Part shown: one piece after another, positions 49,435 to 57,709 of the stretch
Position numbering within the stretch: position 1 is the stretch's first letter
Layout: every line of letters starts with the position of its first letter
Assembly (NCBI RefSeq): GCF_000308595.1
Contig: NZ_BAGA01000185.1
Coordinates: 1 to 64,000 of the forward strand
From: Nocardia higoensis NBRC 100133
GTDB lineage: Bacteria; Actinomycetota; Actinomycetes; Mycobacteriales; Mycobacteriaceae
DNA: 64,000 nucleotides
Direction of reading: 5' to 3'
The notes under the pieces: generated by a model
Seen by the model: only the letters and a program-made list of their open reading frames with translations
Told to the model about the DNA's origin: nothing
The model's database searches: none
Made by a program: the position numbers and the translations under genes

Positions 49435-51176
49435 GCAGTTTCGACCACGAGGTGGTGATCGTCGGGCTCGGCCCCACCGGGCTGACCCTGGCCAACCTGC
49501 TCGGCAGGCGTGGCATCGACGTATTGGTGCTCGAGCGGGAACCCGAGTACTACGGCCTGGCGCGCGCGGTCTACACCGACGACGAGGGCATGCGCGTCTT
49601 CCAGACCGCCGGTGCCGCCGACGAATTGGCCGCCGACATGAACATCGACGCCACTGTGCAGTGGGTGCGCGCGGACGGCTCGGTGCTCGCCCAGTTCCAT
49701 CAGGTCGAACAGCCGATGGGATGGCCGGTGGTGAACTTCCTGTATCAGCCCTATCTGGAGAACGGGCTCGAACGCGCACTGGAGCGCTATCCGCATGTCA
49801 CCGTGCGCCGCGGCCGTGCGGTCGTGAGCTTCGACCAGGACAGAGACGGGGTGGGCGTCGAGCACGCCGCGAGCAAGGGCACCGGGTACGGCACTCGGGA
49901 GCTCGAACTCGAGCTCGGCACGACCGAGCGCGTCCGCGCTCGGTTCCTCGTCGGCTGTGACGGCGGACGCAGCATCGTGCGGACCGGCCTCGGCATCGAC
50001 ATGACCGGCACAAGTTTCGCCGAACGCTGGCTGGTGGTCGACCTGGCCGCCCGCGAAGGCGTCGACGCGTTCCGGCACCTGCCGTACTTCGACTTCATCT
50101 GCGATCCGCGACTGCCGATCGTGTCCTGCCCGCAGCCGGGCAGGCACCACCGCTTCGAGTTCATGCTCGGCGAAGACCAGACCGAAGAGCAGATGGAGGA
50201 CCCGGACACGGTCCGCCGCCACATCGCCCGCTTCGTCGACCCGGACGAGGTCGAGGTGCTGCGCAAACTCGTCTACACCTTCAACGCCGTGGTCGCCGAC
50301 CGATGGCGCGAGGGACGCGTCCTACTGGCGGGCGACGCCGCCCACATGACCCCGCAGTTCATCGGCCAGGGCATGAATTCCGGTGTGCGCGACGCCGACA
50401 ACCTGTCCTGGAAGCTCACCGCGATCCTGCGCCACGGCGCCGACCCGGCGATCCTGGACAGCTACGAGCGCGAACGCCGGCCGCACGCCAAGGCCATGAT
50501 CGACCTGTCGGTGCTCAACAAGAACCTCGTCTCGGTCGACAACAGGGCGCTGGCCGCCGCCCGCGACATCGGACTCGCCGCCGCGCTGCGCGTCCCCGGG
50601 CTCAGCGGCTGGATCCGCGGCGCCAAGATGAAGCCGCGGCCCCGGTTCCGCCGCGGCGCCTACCTCGGCCTGCCCCGGCGCCGGCTGCGTGGGATCGAAG
50701 GCACGCTTGCCCCGCAACCGCCGATCCGCACCTACGACGGCAGGCGCCATCGCCTCGACGACGCGCTCGGCCTCGGGTTCGCCATGCTCGGCTACGGCCT
50801 CGACCCCCGCAGGCAACTCTCGGCAACGGACCTCGCTGTCCTGCATGCCATCGACACCCGATTCGTCACCGTCTACCCGATCGGTGGCCGCCCGCAAGGA
50901 AGACCCGGCGAAGGCCGAGACGATGTGGTGGATATCGAAGACCACTCGGGCGAGCTGGTTCGCTGGTTCCGCAAGGCCGGACTGCGACCGGGTGGGCTCG
51001 TACTCCTGCGCCCGGACCGGTTCGTCTTCGGCATCGCGCCCGCAGGCGAATCCGGAACCCTCGTCGCCGAACTGCTCCGGCAGGTTCGGCTGCCCGTCCC
51101 GGTGCCGCGCTCGACGCGGGACACCGCGAGGGGCGATGCGGCCGATGCTGAGAGATCCTGTCGACCCGCACTGTGA
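49431..51176 (+). CDS. FAD-dependent aromatic hydroxylase (MhpA/OhpB-like)
   Basis: A 581-residue class A flavoprotein monooxygenase. The N-terminal dinucleotide fold VVIVGLGPTGLTLANLLGR, the mid-sequence VGCDGGRSIVR (DG motif) and GRVLLAGDAAHMTPQFIGQG (GD motif) are clear; a thioredoxin-like C-terminal domain follows from about residue 430. It uses NAD(P)H and oxygen to hydroxylate a phenol to a catechol, feeding the extradiol dioxygenase. Order and types of the three enzymes resemble 2- or 3-hydroxyphenylpropionate pathways; exact substrate unresolved. It starts inside the dioxygenase stop (ATGA). Confidence 0.85.
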   Translation: MSSFDHEVVIVGLGPTGLTLANLLGRRGIDVLVLEREPEYYGLARAVYTDDEGMRVFQTAGAADELAADMNIDATVQWVRADGSVLAQFHQVEQPMGWPVVNFLYQPYLENGLERALERYPHVTVRRGRAVVSFDQDRDGVGVEHAASKGTGYGTRELELELGTTERVRARFLVGCDGGRSIVRTGLGIDMTGTSFAERWLVVDLAAREGVDAFRHLPYFDFICDPRLPIVSCPQPGRHHRFEFMLGEDQTEEQMEDPDTVRRHIARFVDPDEVEVLRKLVYTFNAVVADRWREGRVLLAGDAAHMTPQFIGQGMNSGVRDADNLSWKLTAILRHGADPAILDSYERERRPHAKAMIDLSVLNKNLVSVDNRALAAARDIGLAAALRVPGLSGWIRGAKMKPRPRFRRGAYLGLPRRRLRGIEGTLAPQPPIRTYDGRRHRLDDALGLGFAMLGYGLDPRRQLSATDLAVLHAIDTRFVTVYPIGGRPQGRPGEGRDDVVDIEDHSGELVRWFRKAGLRPGGLVLLRPDRFVFGIAPAGESGTLVAELLRQVRLPVPVPRSTRDTARGDAADAERSCRPAL

Positions 51177-51199
51177 TGACAGTGGAAAGGCACACGTCG

Positions 51200-52345
51200 A
51201 TGACCACCTCCCGTCCCTCCGCTCGGGGGACCACCCGCCGACGTCTCCTCGGCGGTGCGGGCGCGGCCGGGCTCGGCCTGGCTGCGCTCGCGGCCGCCCT
51301 ACCCGGCACGGCCGTCGCCGCACCGGCCGGGCCCGTGCGCAGGCAGCCGCCGCCCTCGGGCGCGTACCGGATCGACCTGCACGCCCACTTCCTGCCACCG
51401 GACTATCGGGCGGCCCTGATCGAGCACGGCCATCTGACGATCGGCGGCTACCCGACGCCCACCTGGTCGCCGGAAGCGGCGCTGGCGTTCATGGACTACT
51501 ACGGCATCCGGGCGCAGGCGCTCTCGGTCTCCGACCCCGGCGTCTCGTTCCTGCGGGGTGGCGAGGCGATCGACCTGGCCCGCTACTGCAATGCCTACGC
51601 CGCCGACCTCCTCGCCGCCCACCACGGCCGCTTCGGCGCCTTCGCGACCTTGCCGATGCCCGACGTCGCGGCCTCGGTTGCCGAGGCCGTCCACGCCCTC
51701 GACACCCTGCGCCTGGACGGTGTCACGCTGCTGACCGCCTACGACGGCGTCTACCTCGGTGACCCTCGCTACGAGCCGCTGATGGCCGTGTTGAACCAGC
51801 GCAAGGCGTTCGTCTTCGTGCACCCGGCAGCCGTCCCCGCCGACGCCAAACCAGAACTGCCCCTGCCGGATTTCCTGGAGGAGTTCACCTTCGACACCAC
51901 CCGCGCCGCAACCCTCATGATGATGACCGGTGTGACACAGCGCTACCCGGACATCCGTTTCCAGCTGTCGCACGCAGGCGGCACCGTCCCGTTCCTCTCT
52001 CACCGGCTCGCTGTCGCCTCGCGAACCGTCCTCGGCGACCTGTGGCCCGCGGACCTGCCGCGGCCCTCGATCCTGGACGTGCAGAACCAGATCTCGCGCT
52101 TCTACTACGACACCGCCCTGAGCGGCGCCCCGGCCGCGATGGCCTCGGTCCTCGCCGTCACCAGCCGCGACCACATCGTCTTCGGCTCGGACTGGCCGTT
52201 CAGCGCCGCGACCCTCCCACAGACCGGCGACCGCGACCCGGCGCCGGGCCTCGGCGAGATCTTCGACGCCGACCAGCGCCTCGAGATCGAACGGCACAAC
52301 CCGCTACGCCAGTTGCCGCGGCTGGCCGAGGCGGTGGGCGACTGA
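51200..52345 (+). CDS. Tat-exported amidohydrolase/decarboxylase (ACMSD-like)
   Basis: A 381-residue metal-dependent amidohydrolase-2 family protein: DLHAHFLPP (HxH metal site), FVHPAAVP, LSHAGGTVPF and VFGSDWPF supply the ligand residues. The family includes aminocarboxymuconate-semialdehyde and resorcylate decarboxylases, so a role in aromatic catabolism fits. Unusually, the N-terminus is a clear Tat signal (TTRRRLLGGAGAAGLGLAAL, then AVAAPAG), which puts it outside the cytoplasm while its operon partners are inside. ATG 51200 is chosen for GGAAAGG 10 nt upstream; starts at 51173 or 51176 overlapping the hydroxylase stop are possible. Confidence 0.78.
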   Translation: MTTSRPSARGTTRRRLLGGAGAAGLGLAALAAALPGTAVAAPAGPVRRQPPPSGAYRIDLHAHFLPPDYRAALIEHGHLTIGGYPTPTWSPEAALAFMDYYGIRAQALSVSDPGVSFLRGGEAIDLARYCNAYAADLLAAHHGRFGAFATLPMPDVAASVAEAVHALDTLRLDGVTLLTAYDGVYLGDPRYEPLMAVLNQRKAFVFVHPAAVPADAKPELPLPDFLEEFTFDTTRAATLMMMTGVTQRYPDIRFQLSHAGGTVPFLSHRLAVASRTVLGDLWPADLPRPSILDVQNQISRFYYDTALSGAPAAMASVLAVTSRDHIVFGSDWPFSAATLPQTGDRDPAPGLGEIFDADQRLEIERHNPLRQLPRLAEAVGD

Positions 52346-52390
52346 GTCGGCGGCGAGGAATTGCCGGGCAGGCGATCGTCACAACACAGG

Positions 52391-52586
52391 GACCGCGCGA
52401 ACGGCCTGGTCGGCACGGTCACCGGGGTCTCGTATCTGGTGACGTCGGTGATCAGTGCGCTACTGGTCGGCTGGAACGGGATGCCGGGGGTGCTCGTGCT
52501 CGCCGTTGTGGCCCGCCGCCGCGGTAGTGCACCTGGGCGGGATGCGGCTGCCCGAGGCGCTGTCCCACGCCGCACGACTTCGCTAG
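52391..52586 (+). pseudogene. Frameshifted C-terminal remnant of an MFS transporter
   Basis: DRANGLVGTVTGVSYLVTSV and then ISALLVGWNGMPGVLVLAVVA read in one frame and look like a late MFS helix pair. After a +1 shift near 52510-52520 the tail continues as AAVVHLGGMRLPEALSHAAR to a TAG at 52584. No 5' part is present, so this is a decayed gene end. Confidence 0.6.
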
Positions 52587-52740
52587 CGGCATGATGAGCG
52601 CGGTAATCCCGGAGGAAGCCCGATCGGTCTACTACCCCAAGGGCGGCTACGACCTCACCGACTGCATTGCCGAGACCGCCGAGCTCGGCTACGGCACAGC
52701 CAATCCCTACGCCGACGACGGCGAGATGATCGTGACCTGT
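52579..52740 (+). pseudogene. Internal fragment of a second lcp gene
   Basis: These 162 bases match 45804-45971 inside lcp with roughly nine in ten bases identical by eye and one in-frame 6-base deletion (the GACATC after GGCTAC). The encoded MMSAVIPEEARSVYYPKGGY parallels MMSTVIPKEARSVYYSKGGY of Lcp. It covers only about 55 residues just upstream of the Arg/Lys/Thr haem-pocket motif, so it cannot be functional. It overlaps the stop of the MFS remnant by 8 bases. Confidence 0.85.
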
Positions 52741-52742
52741 GC

Positions 52743-52946
52743 TCGTCCGCCTCGACCGAGCGAGGCTCGAGTGGGCCTTGCACGATAGGGATCGGCGCAC
52801 GCGGAGTCGAATACTTCACCGATCGTTTCGACCCTGCGAGGCTGCAGTACTGGACCAGCGGTTCCATATTCCTGATCCGCTCGGTCGACAAGCATGGTCG
52901 CGCCGGACTCGACTCCGGCGTGCGGGTCAAGAAAGAACATGAGTGA
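52743..52946 (+). pseudogene. C-terminal remnant of an unidentified gene
   Basis: An open frame with protein-like composition (GVEYFTDRFDPARLQYWTSG, SIFLIRSVDKHGRAGLDSG) runs to a TGA at 52944 that overlaps the GTG of the next gene (GTGA). It has no start and begins where the lcp match ends. It may be the former upstream partner of the ABC operon. I do not recognise the family. Confidence 0.4.
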
Positions 52947-54556
52947 GAAGAGTCGTCCGCGCACTGCGAAACCCGCTGTGCGCTTTGTCCGTCCCCTTTG
53001 TCGCGGTCTCGGTGCTTACCGGCTGCGGTTCCGGCGGCTCGGACTTCGTGAACGCCGAGCCGCGATCGGGGGGTACGCTCACCTTCGCGGTCGGCACTGA
53101 TTCCGGATGCATCGATCCGCACCAGGCGGGCAGCAGCGATACGGTGTATTCGCTGCGCCAGACGGTGGATTCGCTGCTCGACCAGAACCCGGCAACCGGT
53201 GAACTGGTGCCCTGGCTGGCTGAGTCCTGGGAGGTCGGTCCCGAGGCGGACTCCTTCACCTTCCGGCTGCGTCCCGGCGTCACATTCAGCGACGGCACAG
53301 CGTTGGACGCCGCGGCGGTGAAGGCGAGTTTCGACGCCATTCCCGGACTGGGCGCGCTGGCCATCCAAGCCTCCTCCTACCTGGACGGCTACCTTGGCGC
53401 CACCGTGGTGGACGACCACACCGTCACCATCGCTTTCGACCGGCCCAACGCCCAGTTCCTGCAAGCGACCACCACGTCGTCACTCGGTGTGGTCTCTCCC
53501 GTCACCGCGGGCAAACCGGCCGCCGAACGATGCGCGGGTGTGGTCGGCTCCGGTCCATTCGTTCTCGGCGAGTACCTGCGCAACCAGTCCATCACGATTA
53601 CCAAGCGCACCGGCTACGACTGGGGGTCGTCGCTGTGGACCAAGCCGGGCGAGGCCTACTTGGACACAGTGGTGTTCAACGTCGTCCCCGAAGCCGGAGT
53701 ACGCACCGGAAGTCTTGCCTCCGGACAGGTTGACGTGATCGGACGGGTGGCCCAAGCCGAAGAGTTGGCGCTCGCGGGTCCGCAGATCGAACTGCAGTCG
53801 TACACGATTCCCGGCGTCGGCTACAACCTCGGATTCAACAACAGCCGCGCGGTCGTCTCGGATCTGCGGGTGCGCCAGGCGATTCAGGCTGCCGTCGATC
53901 GCGAGCAGATCGTAGAGGCGGTCTTCTCCAGCGGCACCAGGCCTGCCACCAGCGTGCTCGCGGCGAACACTCCCGGCTACACCGATCTGAGCACTCAGCT
54001 CACCTTCGACCCCGACCGTGCGACGCGGTTGCTCGACGCGGCAGGCTGGCGTCCCGGTGCTGACGGCGTCCGAGAGAAGGACGGCGTCAAGCTGAGCCTG
54101 CAGACGGTGTGGTTCTCCAACGCAGCCACCTTCCGTCCTGCTCTCGAACTGATCCAGCAGCAACTTCGGGACGTCGGGATCGAATTGGTGCTGCAAGAGT
54201 TACAGGTGGCGCAGTTTCCGGAGCTGGTGCGCTCCGGCGACTTCGACCTGTTCTGGGGCGGCAACTACAGCCGTGCCGATCCGGATGCCCTGCGCACCTT
54301 GTACTCGGTGAAGGGCCGCAACGCCTACCGGGTACCGCCGACCGAACTGGAGGCTCTGCTCGACCAGCAGTCAGCCACCCTGGACGCGGAGATCCGTGAC
54401 GATGTGGTCCGCCGTATCCAGGAACTGGTCGTGACCAACGCGTACGTGGTGCCGATCGTCGATCAGCAGACCGTGCTCGCCATCCGCGACACCGTCCACG
54501 ACCTGCGTTTCGCGGGCGCCGGCGATATTCACCTACACGACGCCTGGAAGAACTGA
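52943..54556 (+). CDS. Dipeptide/nickel-type ABC substrate-binding lipoprotein
   Basis: A 537-residue extracellular binding protein. The signal peptide ends at lipobox VLTGC (about residue 28). GGTLTFAVGTDSGCIDPHQ and ATGELVPWLAESWEVGPEA, then SFTFRLRPGVTFSDGT, place it in the SBP_bac_5 family, in the subgroup with an early GCIDPHQ that I associate with TIGR04028-type proteins. The ligand is unknown (peptides, opines or sulfur compounds in related systems). The GTG start overlaps the stop of an upstream gene remnant. Two permeases follow, but no ATPase is encoded in this operon. Confidence 0.82.
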   Translation: MRRVVRALRNPLCALSVPFVAVSVLTGCGSGGSDFVNAEPRSGGTLTFAVGTDSGCIDPHQAGSSDTVYSLRQTVDSLLDQNPATGELVPWLAESWEVGPEADSFTFRLRPGVTFSDGTALDAAAVKASFDAIPGLGALAIQASSYLDGYLGATVVDDHTVTIAFDRPNAQFLQATTTSSLGVVSPVTAGKPAAERCAGVVGSGPFVLGEYLRNQSITITKRTGYDWGSSLWTKPGEAYLDTVVFNVVPEAGVRTGSLASGQVDVIGRVAQAEELALAGPQIELQSYTIPGVGYNLGFNNSRAVVSDLRVRQAIQAAVDREQIVEAVFSSGTRPATSVLAANTPGYTDLSTQLTFDPDRATRLLDAAGWRPGADGVREKDGVKLSLQTVWFSNAATFRPALELIQQQLRDVGIELVLQELQVAQFPELVRSGDFDLFWGGNYSRADPDALRTLYSVKGRNAYRVPPTELEALLDQQSATLDAEIRDDVVRRIQELVVTNAYVVPIVDQQTVLAIRDTVHDLRFAGAGDIHLHDAWKN

Positions 54557-54580
54557 TGTCATCACAGTGGAGCGCATGAG

Positions 54581-55528
54581 ATGTGGCGTTACGTGGCGCG
54601 GCGCGCAGCGCAGGCCGTAGTGGTGTTGTGGGCTGCCTACACCGTGTCGTTCTTCATTCTGTTCTATCTGCCGGGTGATTCGGTGGACGCCGCGGTAGGG
54701 GCTTCGGCCACTGCCGCGGATCCCGCCGACCTGGCCCGCCAGCGGGCCGAATACGGTCTGGGCGACCCGGTTCTCTTGCAGTACACGCGTCACCTCGGCG
54801 GTGCCGTACGCGGTGATTTCGGTGTCTCCTTCGCCACGGGCAAGCCGGTGGGCGCACTCATCGGCAGCGCGCTACCGAACACCGTTGCGCTCACCTCGAC
54901 CGCACTGGTGCTGGCGATCCTAGCCGGTAGCGCCATCGCGGTGGCGGCTACCTACCGGCCAGGCCATCGGCTCGCGAACCTGTTGCTGTCGATGCCGCCG
55001 CTGGCGATCTCGGTGCCGACCTTCTGGATCGGGCTGATGCTGATCCAGCTGCTGTCCTTCCGCGTCCCGGTGTTCCCCGCCTTCGGCGCCAACGGGGTTC
55101 GTGGCCTGATCCTGCCCGCGGTGACCCTGGCTGTCCCGACCGCCGCTCTGCTCGCCCAGGTGCTTGCGAAGAGTCTGTCGACCACGCTCTCGGAACCCTA
55201 TATCCAGGCCGTACGGGCCAGGGGTGCGAGTCCGGCCCGCATCCATCTGCGTCATGCCCTGCGCAACGCCGCACTGCCCGCGCTCACGGTGGTGGGTCTG
55301 CTGGTGGGCGGGCTGCTGGCGAACTCAGTCCTCATCGAGACCGTGTTCTCCCGCAATGGACTGGGACGGGTCATCGTGGACGCTGTCACCGTGCAGGACA
55401 CCCCGGTGGTGCTGGGCGTCGTGGTCTTCAGCGCGGCGGCGTTCGTGGTGGTGAATCTCGCGGTCGATCTCGTCTATCCGCTGCTGGATCCGCGGGTCGT
55501 GGTGGCCGCATCTGGCAGGCCACGGTGA
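54581..55528 (+). CDS. Dipeptide/nickel-type ABC permease 1 (DppB-like)
   Basis: A 315-residue membrane protein with six hydrophobic segments. The N-terminal MWRYVARRAAQAVVVLWAAY and the loop VRARGASPARIHLRHALRNA are standard for DppB/OppB/NikB permeases. IETVFSRNGLGRVIVDAV and the ending AVDLVYPLLDPR are also typical. It forms the channel with the next gene product. It is spaced 24 bp after the binding-protein gene. Confidence 0.87.
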   Translation: MWRYVARRAAQAVVVLWAAYTVSFFILFYLPGDSVDAAVGASATAADPADLARQRAEYGLGDPVLLQYTRHLGGAVRGDFGVSFATGKPVGALIGSALPNTVALTSTALVLAILAGSAIAVAATYRPGHRLANLLLSMPPLAISVPTFWIGLMLIQLLSFRVPVFPAFGANGVRGLILPAVTLAVPTAALLAQVLAKSLSTTLSEPYIQAVRARGASPARIHLRHALRNAALPALTVVGLLVGGLLANSVLIETVFSRNGLGRVIVDAVTVQDTPVVLGVVVFSAAAFVVVNLAVDLVYPLLDPRVVVAASGRPR

Positions 55529-55574
55529 CCGTGCGGAGCGCCATGGCAGCGATGACACCGAGCAGGAGTTCGGA

Positions 55575-56495
55575 ATGACCACCTCGACGATCATCGAACT
55601 CGCCGAGGACGCATCCGATCCCGACCCGTCCGAACAACTCGTATCGGGAGCGCGGTCCCGGGGCGCGCGGGCGGGAGAACTGGCGCGATTCCTGCTGCGC
55701 CGTCCCGCACTGGTCCTGTCGGCAGGCGTGGTCGCGCTGGTGGTGGCGGCGGCGTTCTGGCCGGAATTGCTCGCCTCCGGCGACCCGTTGCGGGCGGCCC
55801 CGGCGCAGCGCTTCACGCCGCCGAGTGCCGAACATTGGTTCGGCACAGATGAACTGGGGCGCGATCACTACACCCGCGTGGTCCACGGCACCGCACTGTC
55901 GTTGAAGGCCACCCTCATCGCTGTCGGAGTGGCGCTGGCCATCGGCGGTTTGATCGGGTTGCTCGCCGGATTCCTGCGCGGCTGGATCGAGGACGGCCTC
56001 ATGCGGTTCGTTGATGTGGTACTCGCCATTCCGGCATTGTTCCTGTCACTGGCGTTGGTCACCGCGCTCGGGCACGGCATCGTCAACGTCGCGGTCGCGG
56101 TCGGCCTGGCCAGTGTGGCCGGATTCGCGCGAGTGATGCGGGCGGAGGTGCTGCGGGTCAGCCAAGCGGTGTTCGTCGACGCCGCGTGGTCGTGCGGCGC
56201 TCGCTGGTACAGCGTGATGATGCGGCACGTACTACCGAACGCCCGCGGTCCGGTGGTGGTGCTCGCCACCCTGGAGCTGGGCACCGCCGTGCTCGCGGTG
56301 TCGGCGCTGAGCTTCCTGGGCTACGGTGCGCCGTCGCCTGCCCCCGAGTGGGGCACGTTGATCTCCAGCGGCCGTGGCTACTTGGCGAATGCGTGGTGGT
56401 TGTCGACCATGCCAGGGCTGGTGATCGTCGCGACGGTGCTGTCGATCAATCGCATCGCTCGCGCGCTCGACGGCGAGTGGACCCGTCGGAGCTGA
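55575..56495 (+). CDS. Dipeptide/nickel-type ABC permease 2 (DppC-like)
   Basis: A 306-residue permease with a cytoplasmic N-terminus of about 45 residues and six hydrophobic segments. HWFGTDELGRDHYTRVVHGT, MRAEVLRVSQAVFVDAAWS and SFLGYGAPSPAPEWGTLIS are DppC/OppC hallmarks. AGGAG precedes the ATG. The ATPase needed to drive it is not in this operon and must come from elsewhere, perhaps the related system starting at 61085. Confidence 0.87.
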   Translation: MTTSTIIELAEDASDPDPSEQLVSGARSRGARAGELARFLLRRPALVLSAGVVALVVAAAFWPELLASGDPLRAAPAQRFTPPSAEHWFGTDELGRDHYTRVVHGTALSLKATLIAVGVALAIGGLIGLLAGFLRGWIEDGLMRFVDVVLAIPALFLSLALVTALGHGIVNVAVAVGLASVAGFARVMRAEVLRVSQAVFVDAAWSCGARWYSVMMRHVLPNARGPVVVLATLELGTAVLAVSALSFLGYGAPSPAPEWGTLISSGRGYLANAWWLSTMPGLVIVATVLSINRIARALDGEWTRRS

Positions 56496-56525
56496 GTTCG
56501 AATCTTCGTGGACAAGGAGAAAAAC

Positions 56526-57149
56526 ATGACCGATACCGGAAACTTCGGTGTGCCCGCCGACGCGGTGCTCATTGCCGATCCGCCGGGACTGCCGCACCTC
56601 GACAATCCCGACCCCGGCTTGCGGGAGTACCTCTCCCACAAGCGGGAGGCGCTGCTGGCGATCGAGGCGAAGGCCGAGAGCGATCCTCCGATCGAGCCGA
56701 TCGTGATCCGCGCGCACACCGTGGCTGAGGGACGCAGCGGGGTGCGCCGCATCAGAATCCGCGACCACCAGATCATCAGCGACTCCCCACCCGAGTTCGC
56801 CGGATACGACCTGGGGCCGGGTTCGCCGGAAATCCAGCTCGGCGTGCTGTCGAGCTGCTTGACGCACATCTTCGAAATCACCGCCGCACGTCACCGCATA
56901 CCGCTCGATGCGCTACGCGTCGAAGTGGAGGGGGAGATCGAGCCGCGCCGTGGCAGGCCCGGATTCGAGGACGCGCCGGTCGAGCCGCACAATATCCGCT
57001 ACCAGGTGTTCGTCACTTCCCCGGCGGCCGCCGAGCAGATCGACGCGTTGTTCGCCATCGTGGAAGCGCAGTGCCCGATCCTCGCGTTGCTGCGCAACCC
57101 CCAGTCGATCACCGGCACACTGACGCTCGAAGCGAGTGGAACGCGGTGA
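56526..57149 (+). CDS. OsmC family protein
   Basis: A 207-residue protein of the OsmC/Ohr fold. The central helix LGVLSSCLTHIFEITAARHRI carries the first redox Cys, and FAIVEAQCPIL the second, matching the two-Cys peroxidatic pair of organic-hydroperoxide reductases. A roughly 75-residue N-terminal extension precedes the domain. ATG 56526 is chosen because AAGGAGA lies 5 nt upstream; an upstream in-frame start at 56508 lacks this. Its place behind an ABC transporter suggests detoxification or processing of the imported compound. Confidence 0.8.
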   Translation: MTDTGNFGVPADAVLIADPPGLPHLDNPDPGLREYLSHKREALLAIEAKAESDPPIEPIVIRAHTVAEGRSGVRRIRIRDHQIISDSPPEFAGYDLGPGSPEIQLGVLSSCLTHIFEITAARHRIPLDALRVEVEGEIEPRRGRPGFEDAPVEPHNIRYQVFVTSPAAAEQIDALFAIVEAQCPILALLRNPQSITGTLTLEASGTR

Positions 57150-57637
57150 CCTCCCTGGAGGATCGTCTCGCGCGCTTCGAGGCCGAATCCGAGATCAATC
57201 GCACCTTCTTTCGGTTCTTCGAACTCGTCGACGCCCGTCGCTACACCGATATCGGGCCGGAATGCCTGGCTCCCGACGCTGATCTCGAATATCATGTGCC
57301 CGCCCCGCATCGTCTGCTCGGCCGTGACGAGTTTACCCGGTACATGGTGAGTAAGGTCGCGCCGCGTTCCCAGCGGGTGGCCCATGTCCTCGGCCACACC
57401 GTCGTCGAATGGAACGGCAGCACTCCCCGGGTGAAATCCCGTGCGACGGTGTGGCACTGGTATCAGCAGTTCGCTGAAAAGGGGGACCTGCGCCCCGCGG
57501 ACTGGACCACGGTCGGGCAGGTCGAAGACGAGTTCGCCCGGGTGGAGGGTCGTTGGCTCATCGCGCGGCGCGTCGTGACGCCCATCGCGGGAGTGGTCGC
57601 CGCGGGCGCTTCACCACCGAGCCTGCCCGACGCCTGA
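57146..57637 (+). CDS. SnoaL-like (NTF2 fold) protein
   Basis: A 163-residue protein resembling SnoaL_4/ring-hydroxylating-dioxygenase beta-like NTF2 folds: LEDRLARFEAESEINRTFFRF, then ECLAPDADLEYHVPAPH, VKSRATVWHWYQQF and RVEGRWLIARRVV. Such domains act as dehydratases, isomerases or binding proteins for small hydrophobic ligands. The GTG overlaps the OsmC stop by 4 bp, so it belongs to the ABC/OsmC operon. It is the last gene, followed by a terminator-like hairpin. Confidence 0.7.
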   Translation: MTSLEDRLARFEAESEINRTFFRFFELVDARRYTDIGPECLAPDADLEYHVPAPHRLLGRDEFTRYMVSKVAPRSQRVAHVLGHTVVEWNGSTPRVKSRATVWHWYQQFAEKGDLRPADWTTVGQVEDEFARVEGRWLIARRVVTPIAGVVAAGASPPSLPDA

Positions 57638-57676
57638 TCCACGCGGGTCGGCCGCAACGACTCCAAGGAGCGTGGG

Positions 57677-57701
57677 GGCCGTCGGCTGCGCGCCGGCGGC
57701 C
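57677..57701. terminator. Hairpin between convergent genes
   Basis: GGCCGTCGGC and GCCGGCGGCC form a 10-bp stem (one G-U pair) with a TGCGC loop, between the SnoaL-like gene and the convergent TetR gene. Confidence 0.6.
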
Positions 57702-57709
57702 TGTCTCCA

